A stretch of 64,000 nucleotides of DNA from Typhlomys cinereus (Eukaryota > Chordata > Mammalia > Rodentia > Platacanthomyidae), in contig JALPQD010000389.1 of NCBI GenBank assembly GCA_023101885.1, positions 1,832,525 to 1,896,524 of the forward strand. The letters are read 5' to 3'. The position numbers and the translations under genes are program-made. Positions within the stretch are counted from its first letter, which is position 1. Each line of letters opens with the position of its first letter. Of this stretch, positions 1 through 11,460 are shown in pieces. Below the pieces are notes generated by a model. That model saw only the letters and a list, made by a program, of their open reading frames with translations. It had not been told where the DNA came from and searched no databases.

Positions 1-133
1 CAGCCGACAGCCGCCTTCCTGCTTGACATGGATCCCCAAACTCTGTTTCGGGGCCGCAGGCTGCTGTCTGGAGAGGGCGTATGGGGTGGGCGGGCTGCTC
101 CCTCAAGGCCAGCCCACAAAGCCTGTCGCTCAC
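1..133 (-). other. CDH15: CDH15 intron 5, partial
   Basis: This is the start of intron 5 after the exon 5 donor. The expected exon 6 protein (human VVAVYNLTLQVAD) is not encoded here, so the intron continues past the window edge. Confidence 0.8.
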
Positions 134-294
134 CTCCCGGTCCAGCCCCACTTGCACAGTGCGAATCTCTCCCGTGTGCTTGTCGATGCTGAAGAGCTCG
201 CGGCTGCCCTGATCCAGGATGGAGAACCGCAGCGCCGCGTTGTCCGTCTCTGGATCATCAGCGTCTGTAGCCTCGGCCCTGGTCACGAAGGTGC
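134..294 (-). CDS. CDH15: CDH15 exon 5 (EC2)
   Basis: The exon is 161 bases, with acceptor ctccag before 294 and donor gtgagc after 134. It completes the split glycine codon, then reads TFVTRAEATDADD and ends VQVGLDRE in phase 0. It includes the DADD and LDRE calcium-binding motifs of EC2. It is the last CDH15 exon I can see; exon 6 lies beyond position 1. Confidence 0.96.
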
Positions 295-3200
295 CTGGAG
301 AGGACAGGGAGGAGGGAGGTGATGCCCGTGGGCGCGGGTGTGGTGAGGCACTTGGGGGAGAGAAGGGCGTCGCGTGCCTGCGTTCCAAGGTGGAAACTGG
401 CCGCAGCTGGGCAGCCTGTTCTGCAGTTTGTATCACAGGGCTGACGCGCACGCCAGCCCCAGGCCGGTCTGTCTATGTGAGGTGGGCTGTCATAGGAGCA
501 TTTTAGTGGCCCTTTGATGGGAAGCTGACACATCTTCCACTGGATGCCAGACCAACAGGCAGAGCTAAGGTGCCAGATAAGAGAAGCAAGCCGCTGGGAC
601 CCCTGGGCAGCCCAGAGCTCTACGAGGGAGAGACCAGCCCAGGTGCAGGGACACAGAGCCAGGTGTTCCCTAAAGAGCAGCCACAGCAACCAGGAGGGTA
701 CTGATGAGGGTACCCAAGGAGCATGGGGGCTGCTTCCAGCACACACTACCACAGTAAGAGGCTAGCGGGCGCCGTGGGGAGCCCCGAGGCACGAGAGACT
801 TGCCGTCCAACCTGGAATCCAACCAGGTCATAATCCGGGAACATCCGTACTCTGGTGCCAGGCCGCCCTGGTGTGCTGAGAAGGGTAGAGCTGCCTTGAC
901 AGGCCCCCCTGCCAGAGCCACACAAGAGCACCCCCTACTGGAAGGGCAGGGAGCAGAGAGCCTGGGGATAACACACTGACCTGCTCAGGGAATGCGAAGC
1001 CAGGCCACAGCTCCTGCCAACACTCAGGCTGCGCTGACTCAGCCTGTCCCCCTGCCCCCAACACATGCGCTGCAACCCAGCAGACCGGGACAGGAGCTCC
1101 AGGGGATGTAATAACCAGTGTCAGATGGGCACGATGGAGAAAGTGGGTGGTCCACATGGAAAGATGGAGGAATTGGGAGAAGAGGGAGAAGGGGGAGCAG
1201 GAGGAAGAAGAGAAGAGAAGAGGAAACCCAGGAAGAGGAGGATGAGGAACAGAAGAAAAGGAAGAAGAGAAAAAGGAGAAGGAAGAGGAGGAGGAAAATG
1301 AAGAGAAGGAAGAGAAGGAAGAGAAGGAAGAAAAGGAAGAGAGGAGGAAGAAGAAGTACATGGAGCATCTGACCCTCTTTCTCTGCTCTTAAAAGTTTGT
1401 TGTTATAGAAATTTCATGGAAGATTTGAAAAGATGGCTTAGGGATTAAGACTCTGACTTGCAAGCAGAAGGACTTGACTTCAGATCCCAGATCCCACACT
1501 AAGGCTGAAATGGCGTGACCTGTATGTCTTTGGAAGGCAGAGCCTAGGACATCCCAGAGCGAAGCAAAAGGGAGGTAAAAGCAATTCAGGATGATTCCTG
1601 AAGTCATCCTTGGGCCTCCACAGGCACACACAGTGCCCTCTGATCACACGCACACACATACACACACACGCACACGCACACATACAAATAAAAAAATAAA
1701 AGTTAAAAGAAAGAAATTGAACAGATAAGGTGAGTAGATCTGACAACGGTGTGAAGCAAATAATGATTTGTCGACTTTGATAATTATGCCGAGTTGCGAG
1801 AACACAATGCGTGTTTGGCAGCATCCCGTCTGCAAGCGAATAGCCAAGGGAAGGCAGGGAGAGACGAAGGTTAAGTGAAGGGTCTGTGGGACTCTGAGAA
1901 TCTGAAATTATGTCACAATACAGGTGCTGTTAGTCAACACAAGACTGTCACTTACATCTTGGGAAAGGAACGAAATGGAGCTGATTGAATAAAGCCGAGG
2001 CAGAAGACGGGCTCATGTGCTTTGGACCAGACTTTATCCTGGGTTTGAACCCACCAGGAACAAGGAAGATGGGAGGGAGGTTTGGTGGTCGCTACACCCT
2101 GACTAGCTTTATCCAGCCACCTTAGAGGGACAGAGGACTGGTAGGGTTTTTTTGGGGGGGGGAGGTTGGGGAGTTAGGGGAGATTGATAGGGTCTCATGT
2201 AATCAAAGCTGGCCTCAAATTAGCTGGAAAGCTGAGGATGACCTCAAATTCTGGATCTTTTTGCTTCCATCTGGGATTAAATGGGCAGGTGCCCACACCA
2301 GGCCACAGGCCGGGTTGCTTGACACCAAGCTGCACCTGAAGCGGCAGCCAAGCAGCAGCTGTGGCTGGAAAAACACCTGTGAGCAAGAAGTGTTGCCACC
2401 TGGCTCTGCACACCCCCTGGCCGGCACTGAACGGGTCATTAGCACACTTCCTTCATGCCACGTAAATCTCCCACCACAAAGGGGGAGGAGCAGTCAGAAC
2501 ACCCCAGATCCTCTCTGCGTATTCTGGAAGTTTTGGGGTGAAATTTATTTTGAAATAAGAAGCATGGAGGCCCCTCCTGCAGATTGTTTGCTTATTTTTG
2601 ACCTCTTTGGAGGAAGGGTTTCTGAGTTGCTTTGATTTTACAGTGCTGGCATAGGACCATGCCAGGAAAGCACTCTGCAGGGGGGAGCTGGCTCTGTGAA
2701 CCCCCAAACTCATGGGGAACCCTGTACTCAGACCCCCTCACCTGGAGCCGCGCCCTCCAGCACTCGGCCTGTGAACACGTCCTGCAGAAAGACCGGCCGG
2801 TTGTCGTTTTGATCCACAACCACAATCTCCAGGTCTGTGGGGTCCTCCAGCGTGGAGCCGCTCAGGTCCAGAGCAAAGGCCCTTAGCTGTGCAAACAGAG
2901 AGTAAAGGCTGGCTCTGCGACCCCCAAAGCCATGCAAAACAGCCAGCCAGTGCAGGGGGCTCTAGCTGGACACAAGTGGATCGTGTGAGGTGGGCACATG
3001 CTATGGGAAGGAGCTTGTTCCCTGCCACCTTGCTCCTCTCGCCTAGGCTGCTAGGATGCTCAAAGAATCATTTCTGTGAATAGAGAATGCTATCACTTGG
3101 GTACGGGGTCTATCTCCCCTCTCCTGGGTCTTGGCTCCTGAAATGTAATTCTCTGTGCACCTGGAGTTTAACTCTTACAGGGTCTCACACGTGCTTATGA

Positions 3201-6200
3201 CATTTTAATTTGCTTTTATCCTTTTGGACAATGGAGCAGTGTGATCACCCGTCACTCTGGAGGCAGGAGCAGGGCAAGTCAAGCCAGCCAGAAGCTCACA
3301 GGAGACCTGCCTCGAAACAACAGCGTCCTCCAGCAAACAGCCTCTGTGAGGGCCGTGCAGTGTGAGGAGGCGGCAGAGTGTAGAAAAGAAACTGTTCTCT
3401 GCAAGGCAGAAGCGGAAGTTACCTGCCAGGGGCAGACAGGGCAGGAAGCCCTGCAGGGTCCCGGCTGCAGGAGGCAAACTGCATGAAAGTTTGTCGGTTT
3501 TATTTTGTAACAGGGGTTCACTGTTAGCCCAGGCTGACCTCAAAGTCATGATCCCCCTGCCACATGCTCCTGAGAGTAGCATTGGGGACGGAACCCTGGG
3601 CCTTTGAATGCTAAGCCAGAACATTATCTACCACTGAGTCACAACCCCACAGGACACAGGGGCCCTGCACTCACCTTCTGACTTCAGGCCTACCGCGGCT
3701 ACCACCTCGCTTCCTGCCTCCAGCACTCTGAGGCAGGTGGGGGATCCTCCCTGGCTGAGTGTACTCCAAGATCAGTCCCTTCTGCTCTTAACGCTACTTT
3801 AGAAGTCATGACTGGCCCACCCTAGGGTGGTGTGAGGGAGGGCAGCTGTAGATTCATCCCTGCAGCCTCACCCAGCCAGCTCATGCCAGGCCTCGGGGGC
3901 TTATGACAAGTGTGAACACTGTCCTCAGCTGCGGGTCTCAGGACTCGAAGGGTCAAGGTCTTGGTGAAGGACATTACTATCCTAGGCAGGTGCACGACAC
4001 AGGGCGGACCCCAGCTTCCCACCAGGTCCCACCCTGAAGCGGTCGGTCTTCTCTCGGTCCAGCATGGTGTTGAGGAACACCTTCCCGGTGAGCTTATCGA
4101 TGGAGAAGACCCCTTGGGGCTCCTCGTCCACGCCGGGTCCCTGGATGCTGTAGATGACGTCACCCGGCTGCTGCTTATCCGACTTGATCTGCGGGGCAGA
4201 ACGGGGCTGGGTGAGGCGCAAAGCGTGGCCTCCGCGCCTTCAGACCTCCACAGAATGGGAGTGAAGGTCCAAAGCTTCCCAGTATGTTGCCCTTCCAAGC
4301 ACGGGCCCAGCTCCCACGCATCCTAGGACCCCGGGATAAGTTGTGCGTGTGTACAAAGCTGGCTGCTCACATCAGGCTGTAAAGGAGCAGACCAGACATC
4401 CTTCAGGGGCGGATAGCCCCGGGGTGCTGGCTGCAGGCAGCTCGGCTGTGTAGCACTGCTTCTGTCTGTGAACCTACAGCAGCAAGACGGGGAAGTCCTG
4501 CCTGGACTGTACCCCCAGACCTCATCAGCAGGTGGGGCACCCCAACCCCCATGGGACCCACAGGGACACCCCAACGCCTTCTCCCTCTACCCCCCTTCAC
4601 CTGCACCAGTGGGTAGGGGAGACGCTTGTGGTTCTCGGACACGCTGATGGGTGGAATGACCCAGGCTCTCCGCATGCGGCCTGCAGTTGGTACCCGGCGC
4701 CAGGGGTGCAAGATGCTGGGTTGTAGCCCAAAGACCCCCAAGGACAGGCTCTGCAATACAGATGGGCCACGGTTGCAGAGGGTACAGATATGCCAGGGCA
4801 CTGCGGCATACCACTCCCTAGGGCTCTATGCTACTTGGTGTCACCGTAGTGCACCCTGCACTGTTAATCCCTGCCTGACTCCTCTCCTTGCCTGGGAGTC
4901 TGGAATCCAAGTTGCATCCCATGGGGCAAAGACCATGGGTTGGGGAGCTAGTCGCAGTGGGGAGGGAAACATGAGGGTCTGCAGCCCTCCTGAGGTCCCC
5001 AGAGGTCAGGTGCCTGCGGGACCAGAGGTCCACGTGGCAGCTCTTGCTTCCTGGGAGGGTGGGGCTGGGAAGAGGCGTCCAGCAGCAGCCAAAGCCCCTC
5101 CCAGGATCCCTGTGGTGAAGCTTGAACTGTGGTGACTCGAAGCTGACCAGAGTGGTTGCTTAGAGCACAAGAGGCCAAATGAGAGGAAGGGTCACCTGCC
5201 CTCCCTGACCCCGCAGCTAGCCCTGTGCCCACCTACCCCAGCCAGGCCCAGGGGCTCAGTTCCAAAATCCTTCAGGAACCTGGCGGGGGCATCTAAGAGC
5301 AGGCAGTTTGGCTGCTGCTGAGGGTCGGCGGAAAGCCCTAGACAGCTGGCCATCAATGCCACCTTGCAGGAAGCCAGCCCAGGCTGCCAGGTACCTGGCA
5401 GGGTCTTATCTAGCAGCACCTTGGCACTGCACGGGCCTCGCTGACAGGGTTGCCAGGTGCCCTGGAGGACCTCTGTCAGGGGCTGGGCTGGGCTTGGCTG
5501 GGTGGCACAGGCCAGAGCAGAGCTGAGACAGGCCACCGGGTGAGGCTGGACTTGCTGGGCTTGTGGGAGGGGGGCTGGGACCAGGGCGGGCCCGCGCGCA
5601 ACATTGCTGTTGTCCCCATAGCATACGTGTGATTTTCAACCTGGACTTCAGTTGGGGCCCAGTCCTCTATTCCTTGCTGTGCCCAGAAGACTAGCCCCCG
5701 AGAAGTCCAGTGCCTTGGGGCTGTGAGGAGATGAAGCTGCACCTCCCCCTGCCGCACAGGTAGGGAGTTCTGGACCTGTATGGAGCAGGGACTGGGCACG
5801 GCTGCGTCCCACTCTCCCAAACTCACAAACAGATGAACCTGCCCCTCAGAGAGGAAACTAAGACCTGGTGACAGGACCCCAGTTTCAATGGCAGAATCGA
5901 TAGCATCACTCAAAAAGACATCCCAAACTTTCTGGGACTGGATTGGCACCTGTGGGGGTGTCTCCACCCCTTGCCCTGGCACCTGTGGGGAGGTCTCCAC
6001 CCCTTGCCCTGGCACCTGCGGGGGGGTCTCCAACTCTTGCTTTGAGTGACCTGCCAGCAACTACCCTCTGCTCACTCCTTGATTGGGGGGTTAGGGGTAC
6101 AAGCTTGTCTTCAGCCTGTCCGCGTGGGCTGTATTGGTGTTCCCGAGACCGCCTCACCCCCAAAGCACAGCCATCAGGGCTCCCACGGGGACATGCCGAG

Positions 6201-9200
6201 CTGGCCCCGCCCAGACTGCTAGCAGGATCAGAGACACAGAAGTGGGGTGGTAAGTGCAGGGGCTCAGGCACGTGGGTATCGATGCGCAGCGGCTTCTGGC
6301 CAACCCCAGGCCCATGGGAGGGGTCGGTACAGAGCCCCGGGTCTCCCAGCACTGACCTTCTCCTGGCTCTGCCCAGACCAGTAGTGTTCTTTGGATGTTC
6401 TAGAGTTGTCCTGCCCACACCTACCCTAGCCTAATCCTCTCCTTAAATTGTGTTATTACATGTGTGATGCATGTAGGTGTCACACGCGGAGGTCAGAGGA
6501 CAGCTCTGTGGAATCAGGTCTTTCTTCCCACCTTACAAGGGTTTCAAAGTTACCAGGCTTGCCTGAGTGAACTCTACTGAACGCGGTGTGTGTGTACCGA
6601 CCCGGTCCTCAGAGTGGGTGCATGCCCTTTTTGCCCTCTCATGTCACTGTCTTTGCCCAACGGGAGCTGCCCCCAACTTCTTCCCTCGGGACGGGAGGCG
6701 GCCTGGGATCAGGGGATTCATGGGCCATATCCTTTTGCCCACCCTAGGAAAGCTCCTACTGTGTGCAAAGGAGTCTAAAGGCCTTGTCAAGAGCTGGGAG
6801 TCAGGTGACCAGAACCAGCACCCTCCGTAAGAGGGTCATGTGAACAGGGCACCTACGCCAAGGGGACTGGCAGAGCTGAACCACACCAAGGTCAGCCCCT
6901 CCCTGCAGGACCATGGCTCCCCTTCAGCCAGGGCACCCGAGGGCACTGCCCTCTCTGGACCAAGTGGACAGCTTCTCCCCCAACCCCAGGTGCTGCTAAT
7001 TAGCTACCTAGTCCCCTAAGCTCCAGTCTGCCCTTCAGCTGGGACTGTGGTGAGGCGGGGAGGTGGCCTTGAAGACAATGGCTGGCTGGGGCTGCTTTGA
7101 ACACACTCCCTGCATACCCAGGAGCCCCTTAGATCTTACTTCTCTACATCTCCTGCAGTCCATGTGCATGTCCAAGGCTGGGTATTGGTGCCATGGGAGC
7201 CCGCACCCCAGCCTTCCTGCACCTGGCCTGCTCATACCCCAGGCTGCCCCGAGATCCGGGCCTTCCGCTCATTCTCTGCTACACCACCCGTTTCCAGCTG
7301 GCAAATGGGGGTCCGTCTGAAGTAATCATGGTGGGGGTCCACACCCCACCCCTGCCATCTGGGCCACCTACTCATGGCGGTTGAGATTTCGGTGCCAAGG
7401 TTCTTCCTTCACCCTCTGAGCCTTGGAGTGAAGGTGGAAGGAGGAGCCGCCAGGAGGGGCTGGAGTCCCGCCTGGGCAGCTCTGCCATGACAGATGGCGG
7501 CTGGGCTGCAGGACCTGCCAACACGGTTGCACGCGGCCACTTCCAGGTCAGGGCGGCCTTCCTACCAAGTGTCCACCTGCCTGCGCAGCATGGGGGCGTG
7601 GTGGGGGACCACAGCTCGAGGCTGGTGGCAGGCTTTGGAATATGCAAGAGGCAGGGAGTTGGAAACAGGCTCCAACTTCCTCCTTCAGGATGGTAGGTGG
7701 GCTGAGATTGGGGTGCCTTGTGGCCCCTAGACATGGTGGTATGAACAACTCATCTGGGAGCTCCAAAACAGAGGTTCAGAAGGCTGAGCCCCAACATGCC
7801 CGCACCCCAAATGCCTGCACCCGACTGCCCGCATCCTGCCCTGTCCTGAGAGCAGGGCTTCAGCCTGTCCCCAGCTGGCAGAGGTCTGAGGTGGCATCTC
7901 AAGGTGAACCTGAACCTCAGACCTATTATCTGCAGTGTGTACCCTGTCTTGGGCTGGCCTACTGGGGACAAGGGCTCCCTGGCTCTATGAACCCCAAGAG
8001 GCCCAGGTGGACCCTCCAAACTTGCCCCTGTCCAGTGCAGCCTCCTGACCCAGCTGCTGCCACCAGCAACCCGGCCAGCCGCCCACAGGCTTGGCACAGG
8101 GTTGGCGTGGTCAGGGCAGAGCCTGGGAACCCTGGATCCCCAGCCTGTCCACAGCCCAAGTTCATGAGGCCAAGGGAACCACAGGCCTTGGCAGGGCCCA
8201 CTGCCCAGATCAGAGGCTGCGGTGGGTGGGGCCCAGCAGGCAGGCCACAAGCAGCTTCCGGCTCTTGGGGGGTTATACAGCCTGCCCTTTGTCCTCCACC
8301 GCCCCCTTCCCCTTGGGAAGTTCAGGACCTCCAGTGCCCAGGACAGAGCCGCAAGGACAAGGCCAGCTCATAGATCCCACGAGTGGGGAAGAGGGCAGTG
8401 GGACCTGGAGGTGGCTTTGTGGACAGGCGAGTCTCAACTGCCCAGTCCTCTGTCCCCACTCAAGCCAGAGAGGAAGCAATTGTGGAGCCCCATCCCGCAG
8501 TAGTTACCCAGTGCGCCTGCTCACGCTGGCCCTCGCCTACCAAGAACCCTGACAACTGCACCCCAACTCCTCGGAGTCTCCGCAGAAAGGCTGATCATGG
8601 AGACACTGGCCAGAGAGTCAAGTTCCTCCCTCTGCACAGGCCTCTGCCAGGGGTCGGGTGGTGGGTCTGGGCCTGCTGAGGTATTGGTCCCAGCAGGGTG
8701 GAGGAGGTGGGAGGAGCATTTCCGTCATGTCTGCCCAGTGCTTGTTGTGGCCTGGCATGGGAAGGTTCCGGCCGGCCTTCTGGAGAAGGGCCTTCCTAAG
8801 GTTGTAGGCACAGGGCAGAGTCTGCCAGGGAGGCAGGAAGCCTCTGCCGACTCCCCACAGGCTTCTGAGGCCTGCGCTCCTCCCCCGCCTGGAATCCACG
8901 ACCACCCCGCCCCAGGAATGGGCACAGCTGTTGGCCTGGCCCAGGGAGGCCCCGCATTCCCCTGCAGGACCATCCTGTCCAGCTGCTGCAGCCATCAGAG
9001 GACGGCGAGGAGGGGTGGGCGACAGCTGTTTTCGCCCATCAGCCCTCCCCTGCCTGCTGAGCCCAAGACCCCAGTGCCTTTTGCCTCGGTCACCACTGCA
9101 AGTCAGATGCTCTTCCCGGCACCCCAGCCACTGGGCAAACCCCCAGGGTGCTGCCAAGGCCCCTCTTTCCGCCAGTGGCCTTCTTTGGCACCCAGACACA

Positions 9201-11171
9201 GGCAAAAGGACCTGCTCCATCCACAGGGGGCTCTGAATTACCCACTTCAGGGAGGAGAGCTAGAGGTCCCATAGATGCAGGAGAAGGGGGGGCACTGGGG
9301 ATGGGATCCTAGGGCCCCACATACTTTGTAAATGCTGAACCACTGGGTCACACCCCTCCAAGCCTGTTTTCATTTTGAGAACGTCTCTAAGTTATCCAGG
9401 CTGACCTTTGACTTGTGATCTTCCTGCCTCGGTCTCCAAGTAGCCGACAGGTTTGGTGTAGGACCAGTTTGAACAGTTCAACCCTGGTGGTACACCGAGA
9501 ATCAGAGGGCTCAGATTTTAGAGGGGACTTGGGCGAAGAGACATTGGAGCAAGTTGTGAGCCACGCTAGCCCAATGCAGCCCCGATCTCATGCACCTTGG
9601 GCATCCCTGTCGGCCAGGGGATTGGCCCAGGAGCTCAGTGAGGTAAGAAAGGCCGACTGGACAAGAGTGGGCAAGAGTGTGGAGCGGAGCAATGTGGGGA
9701 GGCAGGCACACATTTTGTTGGGACCAGAACGCCCCCTCCCCCACCGGAGCTAATTTGAGCCTTGCTGTGGAGCAGGAGACAGAGCCCCACCTGACTCCTA
9801 GGGCCTCCAGCTGCTGCCCGGGAGGTGTGGGGGGAAGGTGGGGGGGGGGTTCTGCTGTAACTCTGGTAGGGGGAAAAGGGGACCGAGAGGCCCAGCACTC
9901 CCCACCCCACAGCAGGGGCTGGAGGAACCTCTGAGAAAACTCGGGCTTGGGGTTCTGGTGAGGTTTGTGGCTCCTACAGAGAGTGGGGACAAATCCAGCC
10001 CAGGGAGCTTCTGGCCCTCTGAGGGTTCAGGGTACCTGTGCCCAGGGCTGGAGGGGTGCCAGGTCCTGGGTAGCCCAGCTGCTGTCTCCAAGAGGAGGGG
10101 TGAGGGCCTTAAGGCCAGGGGTGGAGGTGGCTGGAGCTGTGTGGCTGGTGCCCAGGGCAGCTGCTGGAGGGTCCTGCTGGCCATGGCCCAGACAGCTGCC
10201 AGGGACTGTAACTTGAGCAGATCTGCAAGACTCATGGGAATTCAAGGGAATAGGAAAGTCCTGAGGTGGGCGCCAGAAAACCACTGACCCCCCCAGCCAC
10301 ACCCAGTGGTGCTTGACCATGTGAGAACATAACGACTCGTCGTGGTGAGCACATGCCACCCTTTGTCCCCCTACCGTCAGCTCACTGTCCAGGGCCACAC
10401 TGCCAATGCTTTGATGCTGGATCCTGGCCCCACAACACCGAAGCACATCCTCACTCCAGGCCCAGCCCAATGCTGCCCAGCAGCCCCTGGGCACCAGGAA
10501 TGTGGCCCTTCTGGGGACGTGGGTTCCCTCTACCCATCTTGTGCTCCACTGAGGAGGCAGGCTGCAAGGGGCTGAACTCTCCGGCTATCCTAGGCCATCC
10601 ACAGCCAGAGTGGCCCAAACATGTGCTGGTGTATGTGGTCTAGCAGTGCCAAGGAAGCAGTTATCTCTGGACCCCCAGATCCCGGAGGGCACAGCCACAG
10701 CTGGCGAAGCTCCGTGGGGAGCAGCTTAGACACCACGGGAGACTAAGAAGTGCGTGTACCTCTCAGGCTACAGCAGGAGGTCCCAGTGGGTCTCTGTCCC
10801 ATGTTCTGGAATCCAAGGCTCTCACAGGATTGTCTCCCCCCCCCAACCTCCTGAACATGGAGCCTCCAAAAGTCCGTGCCTTCCGTGGACGCGGGGCCAG
10901 CCTGGTAGCTATCTAGGTCTCTTGCCCAGCTTGGGTCCCGAGTCCTGGAGGAGATTTTGCCCACTTGTGTGCCAAGATCCAGTATCACCTTCCTTCTGGA
11001 AGCCCCTGGGCAAGGAACCGCACAGCCTGGACTCCTCGGGTTACAGCTCTCAGATCCCCAGAGTCGCTCGGGCCAGTAGCTCCAGAGAGAAGCGCTCAGG
11101 CAGGGGGCTCGCGGTGCGCGGAAGCTTACCTGGGCGAACAGGCCGAGCGCCAGGAGGAGAGAGGCGCCCAT
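134..11171 (-). CDS. CDH15: CDH15 (M-cadherin), 5' part: exons 1-5, partial gene
   Basis: CDH15 is a classical-type cadherin, a calcium-dependent homophilic adhesion protein of the plasma membrane of myoblasts and satellite cells. The exons are complement(11130..11171, 4601..4750, 4033..4188, 2742..2886, 134..294). All junctions have GT-AG introns and the frame stays open for 218 codons. The order is signal peptide (about 1-22), short propeptide ending in the furin-type site RMRR (39-42), then mature EC1 starting AW, with the adhesive Trp2 at residue 44. Cadherin calcium motifs are visible: LDRE (107-110), DQNDNRP (141-147), DADD (175-178) and LDRE (215-218). FAL (120-122) stands where type I cadherins have HAV, a known M-cadherin trait. 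Human CDH15 is about 814 residues, so roughly three quarters of the protein lies beyond position 1. The call rests on remembered human and mouse sequence and is very secure. Confidence 0.96.
1148..1365. repeat. Long polypurine tract (GGAAGA-rich)
   Basis: About 210 bases are almost pure A and G on the plus strand, built from GAAGAGGAAG-like units. It lies in CDH15 intron 4, so the nascent transcript is pyrimidine-rich there. Such tracts can form triplex DNA; that is inference. Confidence 0.9.
1428..1705 (+). mobile_element. Type A SINE (tRNA-headed, CA tail)
   Basis: The head reads AGATGGCTTAGGGATTAAGA and CTTGCAAGCAGAAGGACTTG, followed by the body stretch GCAATTCAGGATGATTCCTG and CACAGTGCCCTCTGATCACA, then a CA-rich tail and AAATAAAAA. 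It is a diverged copy of the same family as at 43.27 and 59.57 kb. Confidence 0.8.
2143..2310 (-). mobile_element. B1-like SINE, antisense
   Basis: A T/G run is followed by GGGTCTCATGTAATCAAAGC, TGGCCTCAAATTAGC and GGGATTAAATGGGCAGGTGC, the reverse of the B1 order. Confidence 0.7.
2742..2886 (-). CDS. CDH15: CDH15 exon 4 (end of EC1, start of EC2)
   Basis: The exon is 145 bases, with acceptor tttgcacag before 2886 and donor gtgagg after 2742. It ends one base into a glycine codon. It holds the FAL tripeptide and the inter-domain calcium linker DQNDNRP, followed by FLQDVFTGRVLEGA. Confidence 0.97.
2887..4032 (-). other. CDH15: CDH15 intron 3
   Basis: The intron is 1,146 bases. It contains an antisense B4/ID-B1-like SINE near 3490-3650. 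I see nothing else recognisable. Confidence 0.8.
3490..3650 (-). mobile_element. B4/ID-B1-like SINE, antisense
   Basis: A B1-like part (TAGCCCAGGCTGACCTCAAA) is followed by an ID-like part (GGGACGGAACCCTGGGCCTT to ACCACTGAGTCACAACCCCA), all in reverse. Confidence 0.7.
4033..4188 (-). CDS. CDH15: CDH15 exon 3 (EC1)
   Basis: The exon is 156 bases (52 codons), phase 0 at both ends. It begins IKSDKQQ and ends LDREKTDRFR before gtggga. It carries the EC1 core, including the conserved GVDEEP and FSIDKLTGKV stretches and the first LDRE calcium motif. Confidence 0.97.
4189..4600 (-). other. CDH15: CDH15 intron 2
   Basis: This is a short GC-rich intron of 412 bases between exons 2 and 3. I see no repeat or motif of note. 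Confidence 0.8.
4601..4750 (-). CDS. CDH15: CDH15 exon 2 (propeptide and start of EC1)
   Basis: The exon is 150 bases (50 codons), phase 0 at both ends, with acceptor ttgcag before 4750 and donor gtgaag after 4601. It encodes the end of the signal peptide, the propeptide, the RMRR cleavage site and the mature start AWVIPPISVSENHKR, which is nearly identical to human and mouse. Confidence 0.97.
5947..6040. repeat. 33-base tandem repeat, about 3 copies
   Basis: The unit GGCACCTGTGGGGGTGTCTC plus CACCCCTTGCCCT is repeated three times with small changes, in CDH15 intron 1. Confidence 0.9.
6440..6575 (-). mobile_element. B3 SINE, antisense
   Basis: GGAGGTCAGAGGACAGCTCT followed by a GGAATCAGGTCTTTC stretch and CCAGGCTTGCCTGAG match the typical reverse-strand B3 pattern. 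Confidence 0.7.
9300..9470 (-). mobile_element. B4-like SINE, antisense
   Basis: An ID-like remnant (TGCTGAACCACTGGGTCACA) lies beside a B1-like part (TTATCCAGGCTGACCTTTGA). It is diverged. Confidence 0.55.
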
Positions 11172-11460
11172 CGGGACGGCGGCCGGGGCGGCGGGCGCAA
11201 GCGACCCACTGGGCAGCGGGCGACAGGCGCCTCGGCTCCGCGGCCAGGAGCGCAACTCCGCTGAGTGACAGCGCAAGTGCGCGGGCCGCCAAGGAGCAGC
11301 ACGTGTGCGGCGGGGCGGGGCCGGGGCGGGGCGGGGGCGGGGCGGGGGCGGGGCCGGGGCTGACTGACAGCACCTGTGGACGGGGCTTCGATGGACCGAG
11401 CAGCAGCAGGAGTGAGGTGGGATGGGGACCTGGGCGGAGCTATATTTGATCGACAGTATA
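11100..11460 (-). promoter_or_regulatory. CDH15: CDH15 promoter, CpG island with tandem GC boxes
   Basis: A dense CpG block covers exon 1 and its upstream side. From 11303 to 11360 there is an almost uninterrupted series of GGGGCGG Sp1-type boxes. An E-box CACCTG lies at 11371-11376 and an AT-rich CTATATTTGA element, loosely like a MEF2 or TATA site, at 11440-11449. The position directly upstream of the CDH15 ATG supports a promoter. The transcription start and factor use are inference. Confidence 0.8.
11130..11171 (-). CDS. CDH15: CDH15 exon 1, coding part (signal peptide start)
   Basis: The ATG is at 11171-11169. It encodes 14 residues, MGASLLLALGLFAQ, the hydrophobic start of the signal peptide, and ends in CAG before a gtaagc donor at 11129. 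This matches the length and sequence style of mouse and human exon 1. The 5' UTR extends upstream into the CpG-rich block; its start cannot be read directly. Confidence 0.93.

Larger units (their letters stand above)
295..2741 (-). other. CDH15: CDH15 intron 4
   Basis: This intron holds a long polypurine tract (1148-1365), a type A SINE with a CA tail (1428-1705) and an antisense B1-like SINE (2143-2310). The rest looks like ordinary unique intron. No further exon was found. Confidence 0.85.
4751..11129 (-). other. CDH15: CDH15 intron 1
   Basis: This GC-rich intron is 6.4 kb. It holds a 33-base triple repeat (5947-6040), a B3 SINE (6440-6575), an antisense B4-like SINE (about 9300-9470) and a run of ten G at 9840-9849. 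No other exon is supported. In muscle genes first introns often carry enhancers, but none can be proved from sequence alone. Confidence 0.8.

Noticed and set aside
1..133. CDH15 exon 6
   Set aside because: No stretch encodes the expected VVAVYNLTLQ-like protein before the window edge.
828..1361. Minus-strand ORF with long Phe/Leu/Ser runs
   Set aside because: It is the translation of the polypurine tract complement, not a membrane protein.
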